Below are positions 37,251 through 50,385 of a stretch of 64,000 nt of DNA, piece by piece. The DNA lies in assembly GCF_002879865.1 (NCBI RefSeq), contig NZ_PNXY01000003.1:248001-312000 (forward strand), written 5' to 3'. How positions within the stretch are numbered: position 1 is the first letter of the stretch; each line of letters opens with the position of its first letter. Origin of the DNA: Paraburkholderia rhynchosiae. Its GTDB lineage: Bacteria; Pseudomonadota; Gammaproteobacteria; Burkholderiales; Burkholderiaceae. The notes beneath the pieces are model-generated. The model ran no database searches and was not told the origin of the DNA. It saw nothing but the letters and a program-made list of their open reading frames with translations. Position numbers and translations under genes: made by a program.

Positions 37251-37705
37251 TTGCGACAACCCGGTAGCGCAGATGCGCACCGGGGTTCCAGTCAGAGGCG
37301 AAAGGAACAGACAGTCGAAGCGCGCCATGAGACGGCGACAACACTTCGGGCGATAACGCTGCGAGGCTGAGCTGCGGACTGTCTGGAATTGCGCGGGACG
37401 CCTGTTCAGGCTGAACCGCGTGAGCGACGAGTCAACGTCGCGAGACCATGTGAGGGACGGCGATACGCATTGCGAACATGTGGCGCCTCCCTGTGGTCGA
37501 TGAGGTAGAGAAAGTAGATAGGGCGAATGCCCGAGAACCGACTATATCAGCACTGTTTTGCAGTCGCAATCGACGAAGTTTCGGTGTTGACGGCGCCGCT
37601 GATCGCGCGAACGCGTGGTGAACACTGGCGGGGAAAGCGGCGTCGACTTCGAAAGGCCGCTTCGAACAACGATTTCCACAAAAGCGACTTCGAACGACCA
37701 AATGG
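37251..37705. other. Gap of 455 bp between ABC exporter and tRNA-Val terminator
   Basis: No convincing gene. It should contain the exporter promoter on the minus strand. No hexamer pair was recognised. Confidence 0.5.
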
Positions 37706-37739
37706 AAAAGGGCTTACGCATTCCTGCGTAAGCCCTTTT
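37706..37739 (-). terminator. Terminator of tRNA-Val
   Basis: Perfect 15-bp stem AAAAGGGCTTACGCA (37706) / TGCGTAAGCCCTTTT (37725) with loop TTCC. It lies 28 nt downstream of the tRNA in its direction of transcription. Confidence 0.92.
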
Positions 37740-37767
37740 GTCTTCGGTGATCGACACACCAAAATTC

Positions 37768-37842
37768 TGGTGGGTAGTACTGGGATCGAACCAGTGACCC
37801 CTGCCGTGTGAAGGCAGTGCTCTACCGCTGAGCTAACCACCC
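37768..37842 (-). tRNA. tRNA-Val (anticodon CAC)
   Basis: 75 nt on the minus strand: acceptor GGGTGGT/ACTACCC, D arm TAGCTCAGCGGTAGAGCA, anticodon stem CTGCC/GGCAG around TTCACAC giving CAC, T arm GGTTCGATCC and encoded CCA. It reads GUG codons. Confidence 0.96.
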
Positions 37843-37890
37843 GAAGAGCTTCGAATTATGTCAGGGATTCTCCAGCTCGTCCAGCACTTT

Positions 37891-38625
37891 TTAAGCGGCT
37901 TGCTCATCCGAAACGGGCATGGGTTCAAGGCGCCAGACGCTCGTGCCTTTGATCGCCTTGTCCAGTCCGTCGAGGACCGCCTGATGCGCGGCGAGTTCGT
38001 CGTTGCTCGCCGCGATGACCACGAGTTCTAGCGAGTCGATGGCGACCCGCGGCGCATTTGCTTCCCCGCCACCGTGCGATTCTCCGAGCATGTCGATGAC
38101 GAGGCTTTCCTGGCCGCGCGTCATCGCAAGATAGACCTCGGCGAGCAGTTCCGAGTCAAGCAACGCGCCGTGCAGCGTACGGTGTGCATTGCTGATGCCG
38201 AAGCGATCGCACAGTGCATCGAGTGAATTGCGCTTGCCGGGGAACATCTGCTTGGCGCGCGCGAGCGTGTCGATGATCTCGCCGCAACAGGCGTTGACCG
38301 GCGGCAGGCCGAGCAACGCGAATTCGGCATCGAGAAAGCCGATGTCGAACGGCGCGTTGTGGATGATCAGGTCCGCGCCCTGAATGAAGTCGCGCAACTG
38401 GTCGGCGATTTCGGCGAACTTCGGTTTGTCGCTGAGAAACTCGGTGGTCAGCCCGTGGACCGCCAATGCGCCCGGATCGCTGTCGCGTTCCGGGTTGATG
38501 TAGAAGTGCAGATTGTTGCCGGTGAGCCGCCGGTTCACCAGTTCGACGCAACCCAGTTCGAGGATGCGGTCGCCGGTGCGGGCATTCAGGCCGGTCGTTT
38601 CGGTATCGAGGATAAGTTGACGCAT
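37891..38625 (-). CDS. dnaQ: DNA polymerase III epsilon subunit (3'-5' proofreading exonuclease)
   Basis: 244 residues. The DEDDh exonuclease motifs are complete: ILDTETTGLN (Exo I), IIHNAPFDIGFLDAEF (Exo II) and HGALLDSELLAEVYL (Exo III). The C-terminal tail (from about 190) binds the polymerase alpha subunit and is Glu/Ala-rich. It lies after rnhA on the same strand with 97 nt between; in E. coli dnaQ and rnhA are divergent neighbours, here they are co-directional. Confidence 0.96.
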   Translation of the reverse strand: MRQLILDTETTGLNARTGDRILELGCVELVNRRLTGNNLHFYINPERDSDPGALAVHGLTTEFLSDKPKFAEIADQLRDFIQGADLIIHNAPFDIGFLDAEFALLGLPPVNACCGEIIDTLARAKQMFPGKRNSLDALCDRFGISNAHRTLHGALLDSELLAEVYLAMTRGQESLVIDMLGESHGGGEANAPRVAIDSLELVVIAASNDELAAHQAVLDGLDKAIKGTSVWRLEPMPVSDEQAA

Positions 38626-38722
38626 TCGGATTAGCTTGCCTCAGAAATTGCAGCCGGGAAAATAGCGGGAAACAGAACGGTATCTTGCACGCTGGCGCAG
38701 TGCGTGCGCCGGCGGCCACGTG

Positions 38723-39169
38723 TCACAGTTCCGCGAGCGACGCGACACCGCGATTGGCGAGTTGATCGGCGCGCTCGTTTTCGGGATGCCCGTTATGCCC
38801 GCGCACCCAGCGCCATTCGATCTCGTGTTGAGCGACCAGTGCGTCGAGCCGCTTCCACAAATCGGCGTTCTTCACCGGTTGTTTGGCGGCGGTGATCCAG
38901 CCTTTCTTTTTCCAGCCGTGAATCCACTCGCTGATGCCTTTCTGTACGTATTGCGAATCGGTGTGCACGACGGCTTTACATGGGCGCTTCAATGCTTCGA
39001 GCGCGGAGATGACGCCCATCAGTTCCATGCGATTGTTGGTGGTGTTCGCTTCGCCGCCGAACAGCTCTTTTTCCTGATCGCCGAAGCGCAGCAACGCGCC
39101 CCAGCCGCCAGGGCCGGGGTTGCCCTTGCAGGCGCCGTCGGTATAAATGTCGATGATGTTCGCTGTCAT
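38723..39169 (-). CDS. rnhA: Ribonuclease HI
   Basis: Cleaves RNA in RNA-DNA hybrids. 148 residues from the ATG at 39169. Catalytic acids are visible in [16 protein letters not shown] (Asp), [15 protein letters not shown] (Glu) and [11 protein letters not shown] (Asp), with [16 protein letters not shown] near the end. Start overlaps the stop of the upstream methyltransferase gene in ATGA, so translation is coupled. The frame open to 39361 is not coding. Confidence 0.97.
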   Translation of the reverse strand: MTANIIDIYTDGACKGNPGPGGWGALLRFGDQEKELFGGEANTTNNRMELMGVISALEALKRPCKAVVHTDSQYVQKGISEWIHGWKKKGWITAAKQPVKNADLWKRLDALVAQHEIEWRWVRGHNGHPENERADQLANRGVASLAEL

Positions 39170-40029
39170 TGAGTGTGGTTGCGTGTGTTCGGTGTGGCGG
39201 CGGGCGCAAGGCCCGCGGCGAGGACGGGTTTTTTCACCTTCAACGGCCCGACGAGGCGCATGCCGCGCACGCGCTTGATCGCCTTGATCATGTAGGTCGC
39301 GCCGAAAATCGGCCACCAGCGGTCGCCGGCGGCTTCCATGAAACCGTAGCGGGACAGCCACTGATCGCTGTCGAGCGGCGGACGATAGCAGCCGAAGCGC
39401 CCGCGTTCAAGGTCGAATCCGAGCAGCTTGATCCAGTCTTTCAGGCGCGTGAAGGCGATCAGATCGACGGCAGCGGGTACGAACGGCCGCCCGGTCATCT
39501 TGCCGACCGATTGCCGCGCGCCCCACAGCGACAGCGAGTTAAAGCCGAGAATGATGAGCTGGCCCTCCGGCATCAGCACACGCTCGGCTTCACGCAGCAG
39601 GCGGTGCGGGTCGCTCGTGAATTCCAGCGTGTGGGGCATTACGATCAGGTCGACGCTTTGGGCCTCGAATGGCAAATCCAGCAGGTCGCACCAGACCGCG
39701 CTGCGTCCGGCGGGCGAGGGCAGCGGCGCAAATCCGCCGCGTGCGGGGCCGTTGCCAAAGTCGCGTCTCGCGCCATTGCCGGCATGCGCCTGAGCGCGTG
39801 GAAAACTGTAGGGCGCGCTCGCGCCGCTTGCGGCATCGAGCACGAGGCCGCGGCAGGGCATGCGGTTTTCGCGCAAGGCGTCGAGCTGCGGCAAGCCGAG
39901 TTGCAGCGCGTGGTAGCCGAATATGTCCGACACCACCCGGTCGAGCTGCGTCTGTTCCCACTCCAGCACGTAACGGCCCGGCGGCGAATCCGTCCAGGCG
40001 GGCCAGTCTATAATCGCTCGGTCAGTCAT
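39166..40029 (-). CDS. SAM-dependent methyltransferase, YafS-like
   Basis: 287 residues from the ATG at 40029. A class I methyltransferase with [15 protein letters not shown] in the place of motif I (weak glycine loop), [20 protein letters not shown] and [24 protein letters not shown] as later motifs. The E. coli order gloB, yafS, rnhA, dnaQ supports equivalence to YafS, whose substrate is unknown. The gene starts 19 bp from the divergent gloB. A Gly/Ala-rich insert at about 93-118 carries the window's only unusual part of the protein. Confidence 0.88.
   Translation of the reverse strand: MTDRAIIDWPAWTDSPPGRYVLEWEQTQLDRVVSDIFGYHALQLGLPQLDALRENRMPCRGLVLDAASGASAPYSFPRAQAHAGNGARRDFGNGPARGGFAPLPSPAGRSAVWCDLLDLPFEAQSVDLIVMPHTLEFTSDPHRLLREAERVLMPEGQLIILGFNSLSLWGARQSVGKMTGRPFVPAAVDLIAFTRLKDWIKLLGFDLERGRFGCYRPPLDSDQWLSRYGFMEAAGDRWWPIFGATYMIKAIKRVRGMRLVGPLKVKKPVLAAGLAPAATPNTRNHTQ
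40009..40014 (+). promoter_or_regulatory. -10 box of gloB inside the methyltransferase gene
   Basis: A consensus TATAAT lies 35 nt before the gloB ATG and falls within the first codons of the divergent methyltransferase gene. The -35 region is poor. With only 19 bp between the two start codons, each promoter must lie in the other's coding region. Confidence 0.55.
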
Positions 40030-40048
40030 ATCTAAGAATGCGTCGCCT

Positions 40049-40840
40049 ATGAATGCGCTCGAGTACGTACCGGTCCCGGCGTTTGAAGACAATTACATCT
40101 GGGTCGTTTCCGACGGACGCCATGCGGTGGTCGTCGATCCGGGTGAGGCCGCCCCCGTTCGCGCGTATCTTGCGAAACGCGGTTGGCGGTTGAGCGCTAT
40201 TTTACTCACGCACCATCATCAAGACCACGTCGGCGGGGTGACCGATCTGCTGAATGGCCAGGCCGTTCCCGTCTACGGGCCCGCCGGGGAAGCGATCCAG
40301 CATCTCACGCATCGTCTGAAAAATGGCGATCGCGTGACGATTGCGGCCCCCGCGCTCGAATTGAGCGTGCTCGACGTGCCGGGTCATACGAGCGGTCACA
40401 TTGCCTATTTCCAGGCGGCGGACCCGAATGGCACGCCGCATGTGTTCTGCGGCGACACCTTGTTCGCCTGCGGATGCGGCCGGCTGTTCGAGGGCACGCC
40501 CGGTCAGATGCTCGCGTCGCTCGACTCGCTCGCCGCGCTGCCCGGCGCGACCGAGGTCCACTGCGCGCACGAATACACGCTTTCCAACATCCGCTTCGCG
40601 CTCGCCTGCGAGCCCGGTAATGCCGAGCTTCAGGCCTGGCGCGACAAGGCGAGCGAGTTGCGAGCCCGCAACGTGCCGACGCTGCCCACCACGATTGCCC
40701 ACGAACGTGCCGTGAATCCGTTCCTTCGCGCGGACAATCCCGCCGTCCAGGCGACCCTGCAGGAGCAACTGCACGAAAGGGTATCCGACCGGCTGGCGGC
40801 GTTCACATTGATGCGCGAATGGAAGAACCGCTTCCGGTGA
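40049..40840 (+). CDS. gloB: Hydroxyacylglutathione hydrolase (glyoxalase II)
   Basis: Binuclear-zinc metallo-beta-lactamase enzyme that hydrolyses S-lactoylglutathione in methylglyoxal detoxification. 263 residues. Metal motif LTHHHQDHVGG, then VPGHTSGHIAYF, CGDTLFACGCGRLFEGTP and CAHEYTLSN. The C-terminal glutathione-binding part ends with REWKNRFR. Divergent from the methyltransferase gene; mltD follows, as in E. coli. Confidence 0.97.
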   Translation: MNALEYVPVPAFEDNYIWVVSDGRHAVVVDPGEAAPVRAYLAKRGWRLSAILLTHHHQDHVGGVTDLLNGQAVPVYGPAGEAIQHLTHRLKNGDRVTIAAPALELSVLDVPGHTSGHIAYFQAADPNGTPHVFCGDTLFACGCGRLFEGTPGQMLASLDSLAALPGATEVHCAHEYTLSNIRFALACEPGNAELQAWRDKASELRARNVPTLPTTIAHERAVNPFLRADNPAVQATLQEQLHERVSDRLAAFTLMREWKNRFR

Positions 40841-40997
40841 CCGGGTTCGCGTTAGGGTCTTCCTCAGGCGAAGAATCGGAAGAATTCGCCAAGCCCTAGA
40901 TTTGCTTGATCTTTTTGGTCACTTTTCGATTGACGTAGACGTTGCGGTTTCGTACTATCGGCTGCAAATTCCAGCCCTTGTGGAAGCCGAGACGTTC

Positions 40998-42668
40998 ATG
41001 CGATTTATCTTCAGTGCGTTGCTGGTCCTGACGCTCGCCGCCTGCGCGAGCCAGGGACCAACGACGGTCAGCCCCACCACCGCAGCAAATCCCGCCAGCC
41101 AGCAAGCCGTAGCCGACGCCCTTCGCAAGACCGCCACCGCCAAGGAAACGATCAACGTCGACCAGGGTTCGGTCACTCAGTTGACGAGCGCGGACGCCGA
41201 CTTGTGGGGCCGTATTCGCCGTGGTTTCCAGATGCCGGACTTGCAGACCGACCTCGTCGACATGCAGGTCAACTGGTACGCGCAGCGTCCGGACTACGTG
41301 CAGCGCATGACCGAGCGTTCGCAGAAATACCTGTATCACATCGTCGAAGAGCTCGAGGCGCGCCGTATGCCAACCGAGCTCGCGTTGCTGCCGTTCATCG
41401 AATCGGCGTATAGCCCGCAGGCGTTATCGGTGGCGAAGGCGGCCGGCATGTGGCAGTTCATGCCGGGCACCGGCCGCACTTACAACCTCAAGCAGAACAT
41501 GTGGCAGGACGAGCGCCGCGACGTGCTGGCGTCGACCAGCGCCGCGCTCGACTACTTGTCGCGTCTGCACGATATGTTCGGCGACTGGCAACTCGCGCTG
41601 GCCGCATACAACTGGGGCGAGGGCAACGTGCAGCGCGCGATCGCGCGTAACGAAGCGGCGGGTTTGCCCACGGATTACCTAAGCCTGCGCATGCCGAACG
41701 AAACGCGCAACTACGTGCCGAAGCTGCAGGCGGTGAAGAACATCGTGACGAACCCGCAAATGTACGGGCTCGCACTGCCGTCGATTCCGAATCACCCGTA
41801 CTTCGTGACCGTCACCACGTCGCACGATATCGACGTAGACACGGCCGCCAAACTGGCCAACCTGTCGCTCGACGAATTCCGTTCGCTGAACCCGTCGTTC
41901 AGGAAGCCCGTGATCCTTGGCGCGACGCAGCCGCAGATTTTGCTGCCGTTCGACAACGCCAGCGCATTCGAGCGCAATCTGAAAACGTATTCGGGTTCGC
42001 TGTCTTCGTGGACCACGTACACGGTCACCGAGCGTTCGGCGCCGGCGGCAATCGCGCAAAAAATCGGCGTCGACGCCGACACGCTGATGGAAGTGAACAA
42101 GATTCCAGTCGGCATGCGTCTGAAACCCGGTTCCACCATCGTTGTGCCGCGCGGTTCGGATGACGACGAGGACATCAGCGCGGACGTTGCCGAAAGCGCG
42201 GTCCTCGCCATGGAGCCCGACGTCCCCGACACACGTAAAATGCTGATCCGCGTGCGCCGCAATCAGTCGATGGCGGCGCTCGCGATGCGTTATGGCGTGT
42301 CCGTCGGTCAGTTGAAGGCGTGGAACCGCACGCACCGCGATAGCGTATCGCGCGGCCAGGTCGTCGTGCTGCACGTGCCGGTTGGCAGGGCTGTCCCGAG
42401 CGAACCGGGCCCCGAGCGCATCGCGACCGACGTCCAGGGCGGCGGCGTCCAGAAGATCGGTACTCGCGTCGGCGGCACGAAAAGCGAGTCGCGCTACGAC
42501 AGGAAGAAGGGGCGCGGCCAGTCGGCGGTGGTGAAGGTGTCCGAGCCGGTGAGCAAGGCCGGCAAGTCGAAAGCATCTACCGCGAGCGCCGGCAAGGTGA
42601 CTAAAGTATCGGCTTCCACGTCCAGCAAGGCGACGAAGACCGCGGCCAGCGCGAAGAAGGATAAGTAG
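40998..42668 (+). CDS. mltD: Membrane-bound lytic transglycosylase D with LysM domains
   Basis: Cleaves the glycan strands of peptidoglycan at the outer membrane. 556 residues from the ATG at 40998. Lipobox LTLAAC at about residue 14 marks a lipoprotein. The lytic transglycosylase domain has catalytic Glu135 in IESAYSPQALS, with AGMWQFMPGTGRTYNL and AAYNWGEGNVQRAI. At least two LysM repeats follow (about 340-380 and 410-460, KMLIRVRRNQSMAALAMRYG). The last 75 residues are Lys/Ser/Ala-rich. The frame open to 40902 includes no better start. Confidence 0.95.
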   Translation: MRFIFSALLVLTLAACASQGPTTVSPTTAANPASQQAVADALRKTATAKETINVDQGSVTQLTSADADLWGRIRRGFQMPDLQTDLVDMQVNWYAQRPDYVQRMTERSQKYLYHIVEELEARRMPTELALLPFIESAYSPQALSVAKAAGMWQFMPGTGRTYNLKQNMWQDERRDVLASTSAALDYLSRLHDMFGDWQLALAAYNWGEGNVQRAIARNEAAGLPTDYLSLRMPNETRNYVPKLQAVKNIVTNPQMYGLALPSIPNHPYFVTVTTSHDIDVDTAAKLANLSLDEFRSLNPSFRKPVILGATQPQILLPFDNASAFERNLKTYSGSLSSWTTYTVTERSAPAAIAQKIGVDADTLMEVNKIPVGMRLKPGSTIVVPRGSDDDEDISADVAESAVLAMEPDVPDTRKMLIRVRRNQSMAALAMRYGVSVGQLKAWNRTHRDSVSRGQVVVLHVPVGRAVPSEPGPERIATDVQGGGVQKIGTRVGGTKSESRYDRKKGRGQSAVVKVSEPVSKAGKSKASTASAGKVTKVSASTSSKATKTAASAKKDK

Positions 42669-42748
42669 CGCAATAAGCGGCTATGCGACAGCCGTCTGTG
42701 GGTCAGACCAACGCGTCCAGTCCGCTCCAGTCGCGCCGTGCATTTTTC

Positions 42749-42780
42749 AACGCCGTCACCTTCTGGTGACGGCGTTTTCC
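42749..42780 (+). terminator. Terminator of mltD
   Basis: 12-bp stem AACGCCGTCACC (42749-42760) / GGTGACGGCGTT (42765-42776), loop TTCT, then TT. Confidence 0.88.
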
Positions 42781-42915
42781 ATTGTGCGGATCGTCGGCGA
42801 GGGACGCCGCGTTGAGCGCTGAGCGGTCGATCAGCGGTCGGCAGCGGTCGGCGAGTTCCGCGGAAATCCGATAATGTTCGTCCTTTGGCCAACGCCATCC
42901 GGATCAAAAGAGCGT

Positions 42916-44157
42916 ATGTCGTCGACCCAGTTGCGCGTCTTTCTGCTGTTTTCCGCCGGTTATTTCGTGTCGTACGTGTTCCGCGGCGTCAATCTAGGTT
43001 TCGCGCCGTTCATCACGCGCGATCTCGGTTTGTCCGCAGCCGATCTCGGCGTGCTGACCAGTCTGTACTTTCTCGGCTTTGCGGGCGCGCAGATCCCGGC
43101 CGGCGTGCTGCTCGATCATTTCGGTGCCCGGCGCGTCACGGCTGTCACTTTGCTGTTCGCCGCCGCGGGAATCTGGATGTTCGGCGCGGCCCACAGCCTC
43201 GGCATGATGATGGCCGGGCGGCTGCTGATCGGCGTCGGTGTCTCCGTGTGTCTCGGTGCCGCATTCAAGGCGTTGGCGCAGCATTTCGCGTCGGCGCGTC
43301 TGCCGCTGATGAACGGGTTGGTAATGGCGATCGGCGGCTTTGGCGGAGTGATGGTCGGTTCTCCGCTCACCTGGATACTGACTTTTAGCAGTTGGCGTTC
43401 GGTGTGCATCGGTCTGGGTTTGCTGACGGTGGCGGTGGCGTTTGCACAGTGGACGCTCGCACCCGAGACGAAGGAGCCCCATCATCAGGCAAGTCTCGGC
43501 GCGCAGTTCCAAGGCACGCTGCATATAGTCCGCAGCCTGGCATTCTGGAAAATCGCTTCATTTTCAGTCGTCACGCAAGGCGTTTTTTACGCGATGCAGT
43601 CGCTGTGGGTCGGCGCGTGGCTGCGCGACGTGCAGGGCTTCGACGCGCGTGAAGCCGCCGGGCTGGTATCGATTCTTGGCTTCGCGATGATGGCCGGCTG
43701 CGTCGGTTTCGGCGCCGCGGCACGTAGTCTGGAGCGGCGCGGCGTATCGCTGCAGGCCTTTTGCGGCATCGGCATGGCGCTGTATGTCCTGACGCAACTG
43801 CTGATCGTGTTCAATGCGCCGCTTCCGGCGAGTTTGCTGTGGGCGGCGTACGGCATGTTCGGCGGCACGGGCATTCTCACCTACGCCGTGATGGCGCGCA
43901 GTTTCCCCGCGCAGATGATCGGCCGCGTGAATACCACGCTCACGCTCATCATCTTTCTACTGATCTTCGGCTTTCAGATCGGCGTCGGCGCGATTCTGTC
44001 GCATTGGCCGGCGAACGGCGGCCATTATCCGGCGGCTGCGCATCTGACCGCCTGGGGCATTCTGATTGCATTGCAGGCGTTGAGCGCGGTCTGGTACGTG
44101 TTGCCGGGGCGCACGCCAGTTCGGGCCACCGCGCGCCATGCGGAACAGGACGCCTGA
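42916..44157 (+). CDS. MFS transporter, 12-helix
   Basis: 413 residues from the ATG at 42916. Twelve membrane helices are expected from the hydrophobic profile. The A-motif-like loop after helix 2 reads GVLLDHFGARRVTAV. N-terminus SSTQLRVFLLFSAGYFVSYVFR suggests a relative of the anion:cation symporter or sugar phosphate permease group, but the substrate cannot be given. It is followed by the long carA leader. No co-transcribed gene gives context. Confidence 0.88.
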   Translation: MSSTQLRVFLLFSAGYFVSYVFRGVNLGFAPFITRDLGLSAADLGVLTSLYFLGFAGAQIPAGVLLDHFGARRVTAVTLLFAAAGIWMFGAAHSLGMMMAGRLLIGVGVSVCLGAAFKALAQHFASARLPLMNGLVMAIGGFGGVMVGSPLTWILTFSSWRSVCIGLGLLTVAVAFAQWTLAPETKEPHHQASLGAQFQGTLHIVRSLAFWKIASFSVVTQGVFYAMQSLWVGAWLRDVQGFDAREAAGLVSILGFAMMAGCVGFGAAARSLERRGVSLQAFCGIGMALYVLTQLLIVFNAPLPASLLWAAYGMFGGTGILTYAVMARSFPAQMIGRVNTTLTLIIFLLIFGFQIGVGAILSHWPANGGHYPAAAHLTAWGILIALQALSAVWYVLPGRTPVRATARHAEQDA

Positions 44158-44322
44158 GCTTTCGCGAGGCCATTTACACGACGCTGCTTGCCTGCGGGCC
44201 CATAGACTGAGGCTATCCGAAATGGGCGAGTGTAAACTTCGTCAAACGTTTTGAAGCCCCGACTGGTAAGGCTTTTAGCGGTCCGGTAGCGCGCGCCATC
44301 CAGCCGGTGAGCCATCTCGGAT

Positions 44323-44352
44323 TTGGAGGGAAGGGCAGTTTCACGCTATAAT
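44323..44352 (+). promoter_or_regulatory. Candidate carA promoter with long leader
   Basis: TTGGAG (44323-44328), an 18-bp spacer and consensus TATAAT (44347-44352). The gene starts at 44618, so the leader would be about 255 nt. The rest of the 460-bp gap after the MFS gene holds no convincing gene. An ARG-box or PyrR-type element was not recognised. Confidence 0.55.
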
Positions 44353-44617
44353 TCCAAGGTTTGAGCTTATCAACCCGCACCCTAGCGCCTACCTCTCCCA
44401 TACCGTTCATCCGCCGCGCGCCACTGGCGTAGCAAGAAGGGCCCGCACCCCAGCCGATCCGTCCGCACAATGGACACGCTGGAGAATCGCGCACCCCTTG
44501 CAGCGTCAACGGCAGCACGCGAGCGAGTCTGCGCGCGCATCCCGTCGATGCTTTTCGCTGCGGCTCGCAAACCGGATAGGCAGGTCGGCAACAGGGTGTT
44601 CCCCCAAGGAGTCTCCC

Positions 44618-45772
44618 GTGTTGCCGTCATTTTCTCCCGCTCTGCTCGCGCTCGCCGACGGCACGGTCTTTCGTGGTTATTCGATCGGCGCCCCCGGGCA
44701 TACCATCGGCGAAGTCGTGTTCAACACCGCCATCACCGGCTATCAGGAAATTCTCACTGACCCGAGCTACGCGCGCCAGATCGTTACCCTCACGTATCCG
44801 CACATCGGCAACGTCGGCGTGAACGCCGAAGACGTCGAAGCAACGAAAGTCCATGCCGCCGGGCTGATCATCCGCGACCTGCCGGTTCTTGCGTCGAACT
44901 TCCGCATGGAGCGCACGCTCACGCAATACTTGCAGGACGAAGGCGTGGTCGCCATCGCCGGTCTCGATACGCGCATGCTGACCCGCGTTCTGCGCGACAA
45001 GGGTGCGCAGAACGGCGCCATCCTCGCCGGTTCGGACGACGAAGCGCGCGCAATCGAACTCGCCCGCTCGTTCCCGGGCCTCTCGGGCATGGACCTCGCA
45101 AAAGTCGTGTCGACGAAGGAAACGTACGAATGGACGCAGACCGAATGGCGTCTAGGCAGCGGCTACGGCAAGCTGAATGCGCCGAAGTACCGCGTCGTCG
45201 CATTCGACTACGGCGTCAAGTACAACATCCTGCGCATGCTCGCTGAGCGCGGCTGCCACGTCACCGTGCTGCCGGCACAAGCCTCCGCGGCCGAAGCGCT
45301 CGCGCTCAATCCGGACGGCATCTTCCTGTCAAACGGCCCGGGCGACCCCGAGCCGTGCGACTACGCGATCGCGGCTACCAAAGAACTGATCGAGCGCGGC
45401 ATTCCGACCTTCGGCATCTGCCTCGGCCATCAGATCATGGGCCTCGCGCTCGGTGCCAAAACCGTGAAGATGAAGACGGGCCACCACGGCGCGAACCATC
45501 CGGTGAAAGATCTGGAAGACGGCCGCGTGGTCATCACGTCGCAGAACCACGGCTTTGCAGTGGATGCCGACACGCTGCCCGCCAACGCCCGCGTGACGCA
45601 CGTGTCGCTGTTCGACGGCACGCTGCAAGGCTTCGCGCTCTCCGACAAGCCGGCATTCTGCTTTCAGGGCCATCCGGAAGCGTCGCCTGGCCCGCACGAC
45701 ATCGCCTATCTGTTCGACCGCTTCACCGCGTTGATGGACGCGAAGAAGGCCGGCAAGACCGCGGCGGCCTAA
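44618..45772 (+). CDS. carA: Carbamoyl-phosphate synthase small subunit (glutaminase)
   Basis: Supplies ammonia from glutamine for arginine and pyrimidine synthesis. 384 residues from the GTG at 44618, which has AAGGAG seven nt before it; the next codon is TTG. N-terminal domain with [20 protein letters not shown]; the class I amidotransferase nucleophile is Cys268 in [15 protein letters not shown] with [13 protein letters not shown] for the His/Glu pair. carB follows after 120 nt. Confidence 0.96.
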   Translation: MLPSFSPALLALADGTVFRGYSIGAPGHTIGEVVFNTAITGYQEILTDPSYARQIVTLTYPHIGNVGVNAEDVEATKVHAAGLIIRDLPVLASNFRMERTLTQYLQDEGVVAIAGLDTRMLTRVLRDKGAQNGAILAGSDDEARAIELARSFPGLSGMDLAKVVSTKETYEWTQTEWRLGSGYGKLNAPKYRVVAFDYGVKYNILRMLAERGCHVTVLPAQASAAEALALNPDGIFLSNGPGDPEPCDYAIAATKELIERGIPTFGICLGHQIMGLALGAKTVKMKTGHHGANHPVKDLEDGRVVITSQNHGFAVDADTLPANARVTHVSLFDGTLQGFALSDKPAFCFQGHPEASPGPHDIAYLFDRFTALMDAKKAGKTAAA

Positions 45773-45892
45773 GAAGCCGGGCGGGAAGCACAGCAAAAAG
45801 CACAGCAAAAAGCGGCGAGAAGCAAAGCGCGCGCGACGCCCACGCGGCGCGCGCTGACGGAAAGAATTCAGGAATACATTAGCGAGAGCGTT

Positions 45893-49147
<3,255 letters not shown>

Positions 49148-49177
49148 GGCTTCGAATACCTGTCCAAGATGTAAGTG

Positions 49178-49268
49178 CCGCGGTTAAGCGGCGTTCCGCA
49201 GGTGCTGTGATCCGGGTTTCCCCCGGCTGCCGGCTCCCACGGAATGCACTTAACCGCGGTGATTTTTT
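49178..49268 (+). terminator. Large branched hairpin with T8 tract between carB and greA
   Basis: CCGCGGTTAAG (49178-49188) pairs with CTTAACCGCGG (49249-49259). The stem goes on inside with GCGTTCCG and CGGAATGC, and a small inner hairpin is likely (CCGGG-TTTC-CCCGG). ATTTTTTTT follows. It ends 111 nt before greA. It may end carAB and also define a small leader RNA, like the GraL RNA upstream of E. coli greA. That comparison is inference. Confidence 0.85.
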
Positions 49269-49378
49269 TTACGGCCGTTTTTTGTCCCAGAGCGCCCCCG
49301 AACCTGTCGCTTTCGCGCCAGGGCCCCGAGGAGGCGAGAAAATTTTGGGGCGGCCCGGCGTTTTCTCGAGAGTTGTTT

Positions 49379-49855
49379 ATGAGCACTATTCCATTGACTA
49401 AGCGCGGCGCGGACATGTTGCGCGACGAATTGCAGCGCCTGAAATCGGTTGAGCGTCCCGCCGTGATCAACTCCATCGCTGAAGCCCGTGCACAGGGCGA
49501 TCTGTCGGAAAACGCGGAATACGACGCAGCGAAGGAAAAACAGGGCTTTATCGAAGGCCGCATCGCCGAAATCGAATCGAAACTGGCCGGCGCGCAGGTG
49601 ATCGATCCGTCCAAGGTGGACGCGGATGGCCGCGTGGTCTTCGGCGCGACGCTCGAACTGGAAGACCTGGCATCGGGCGCATCGGTCAAATATCAGATTG
49701 TTGGCGACGACGAAGCGGACATCGACCACGGTCTGATCTCCATCAGCTCGCCGATTGCGCGCGCGCTGATCGGCAAGTCGGAAGGCGACGTGGCGTCGGT
49801 GCAGGCGCCGGGCGGCGTGCGCGAATATGAAATCATCGCGGTTAGCTACGTTTAA
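49379..49855 (+). CDS. greA: Transcription elongation factor GreA
   Basis: Rescues backtracked RNA polymerase by stimulating cleavage of the transcript. 158 residues from the ATG at 49379. N-terminal coiled coil with the acidic tip [19 protein letters not shown], and a C-terminal FKBP-like domain ending [19 protein letters not shown]. Upstream, CGAGAAAA (49335) can pair with TTTTCTCG (49361), which reaches close to the start codon. Confidence 0.96.
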   Translation: MSTIPLTKRGADMLRDELQRLKSVERPAVINSIAEARAQGDLSENAEYDAAKEKQGFIEGRIAEIESKLAGAQVIDPSKVDADGRVVFGATLELEDLASGASVKYQIVGDDEADIDHGLISISSPIARALIGKSEGDVASVQAPGGVREYEIIAVSYV

Positions 49856-49866
49856 AGGCGGCTCCG

Positions 49867-50385
49867 GTGTCCTTGATGCCGCATCGAATTTTCCGTCTGT
49901 TGACGGTCGTATGGGTCGGTAGTCTGCTGACTATCGGCTATGCCGTCGCTCCTGTGCTGTTTACTTCGCTCGACCGGACGACGGCGGGCGCAGTGGCTGC
50001 GCAATTGTTTCGCATCGAGGGTGTGCTGGGCGCTGTATGCGGCATTTTGCTGCTCGGCCTCGCCAACGTGGTGATCCGGCGAGGCGGCAGTGCGTATCGT
50101 CGGTTGCGCTGGCTGGTGGCCGGTATGCTGATTTGCGTGCTGGTGGGTTACTTCGCGCTGCAGCCGTTCATGAATGCGATGCGTGTCGCGGCGCTCGAAG
50201 CGGGTACGGACGTCGGGCATTCCGCTTATGCGGCGCGCTTCGGCATGCTGCATGGCGTTTCGAGCGTGTTTTACCTGATCGAAAGCCTGCTGGGCATAGC
50301 GCTGGTGTGGAAACTGCCGGTGGGCGCGGGCACCGGGTCCGCGCAACAAGGTGCGCGCGGTACCTCCGGGAAGATGGCCGGCTGA
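49867..50385 (+). CDS. DUF4149 membrane protein
   Basis: 172 residues with four membrane segments (FRLLTVVWVGSLLTIGYAV, GVLGAVCGILLLGLANVVI, WLVAGMLICVLVGYFALQPF and a fourth near 130-150). The RFGMLHGVSSVFYLIESLLG motif is typical of DUF4149. The GTG at 49867 has an AAAGGCGG site at the greA stop; ATG 49876 is an alternative. greA-DUF4149-yhbY is a conserved set in betaproteobacteria. Function unknown. Confidence 0.85.
   Translation: MSLMPHRIFRLLTVVWVGSLLTIGYAVAPVLFTSLDRTTAGAVAAQLFRIEGVLGAVCGILLLGLANVVIRRGGSAYRRLRWLVAGMLICVLVGYFALQPFMNAMRVAALEAGTDVGHSAYAARFGMLHGVSSVFYLIESLLGIALVWKLPVGAGTGSAQQGARGTSGKMAG

Noticed and set aside
44470..44760. Arg-rich leader frame (96 codons) before and into carA, as an arginine attenuator
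   Set aside because: No ribosome site, no arginine codon run, no terminator pair; arginine codons are frequent in shadow frames at this GC content.
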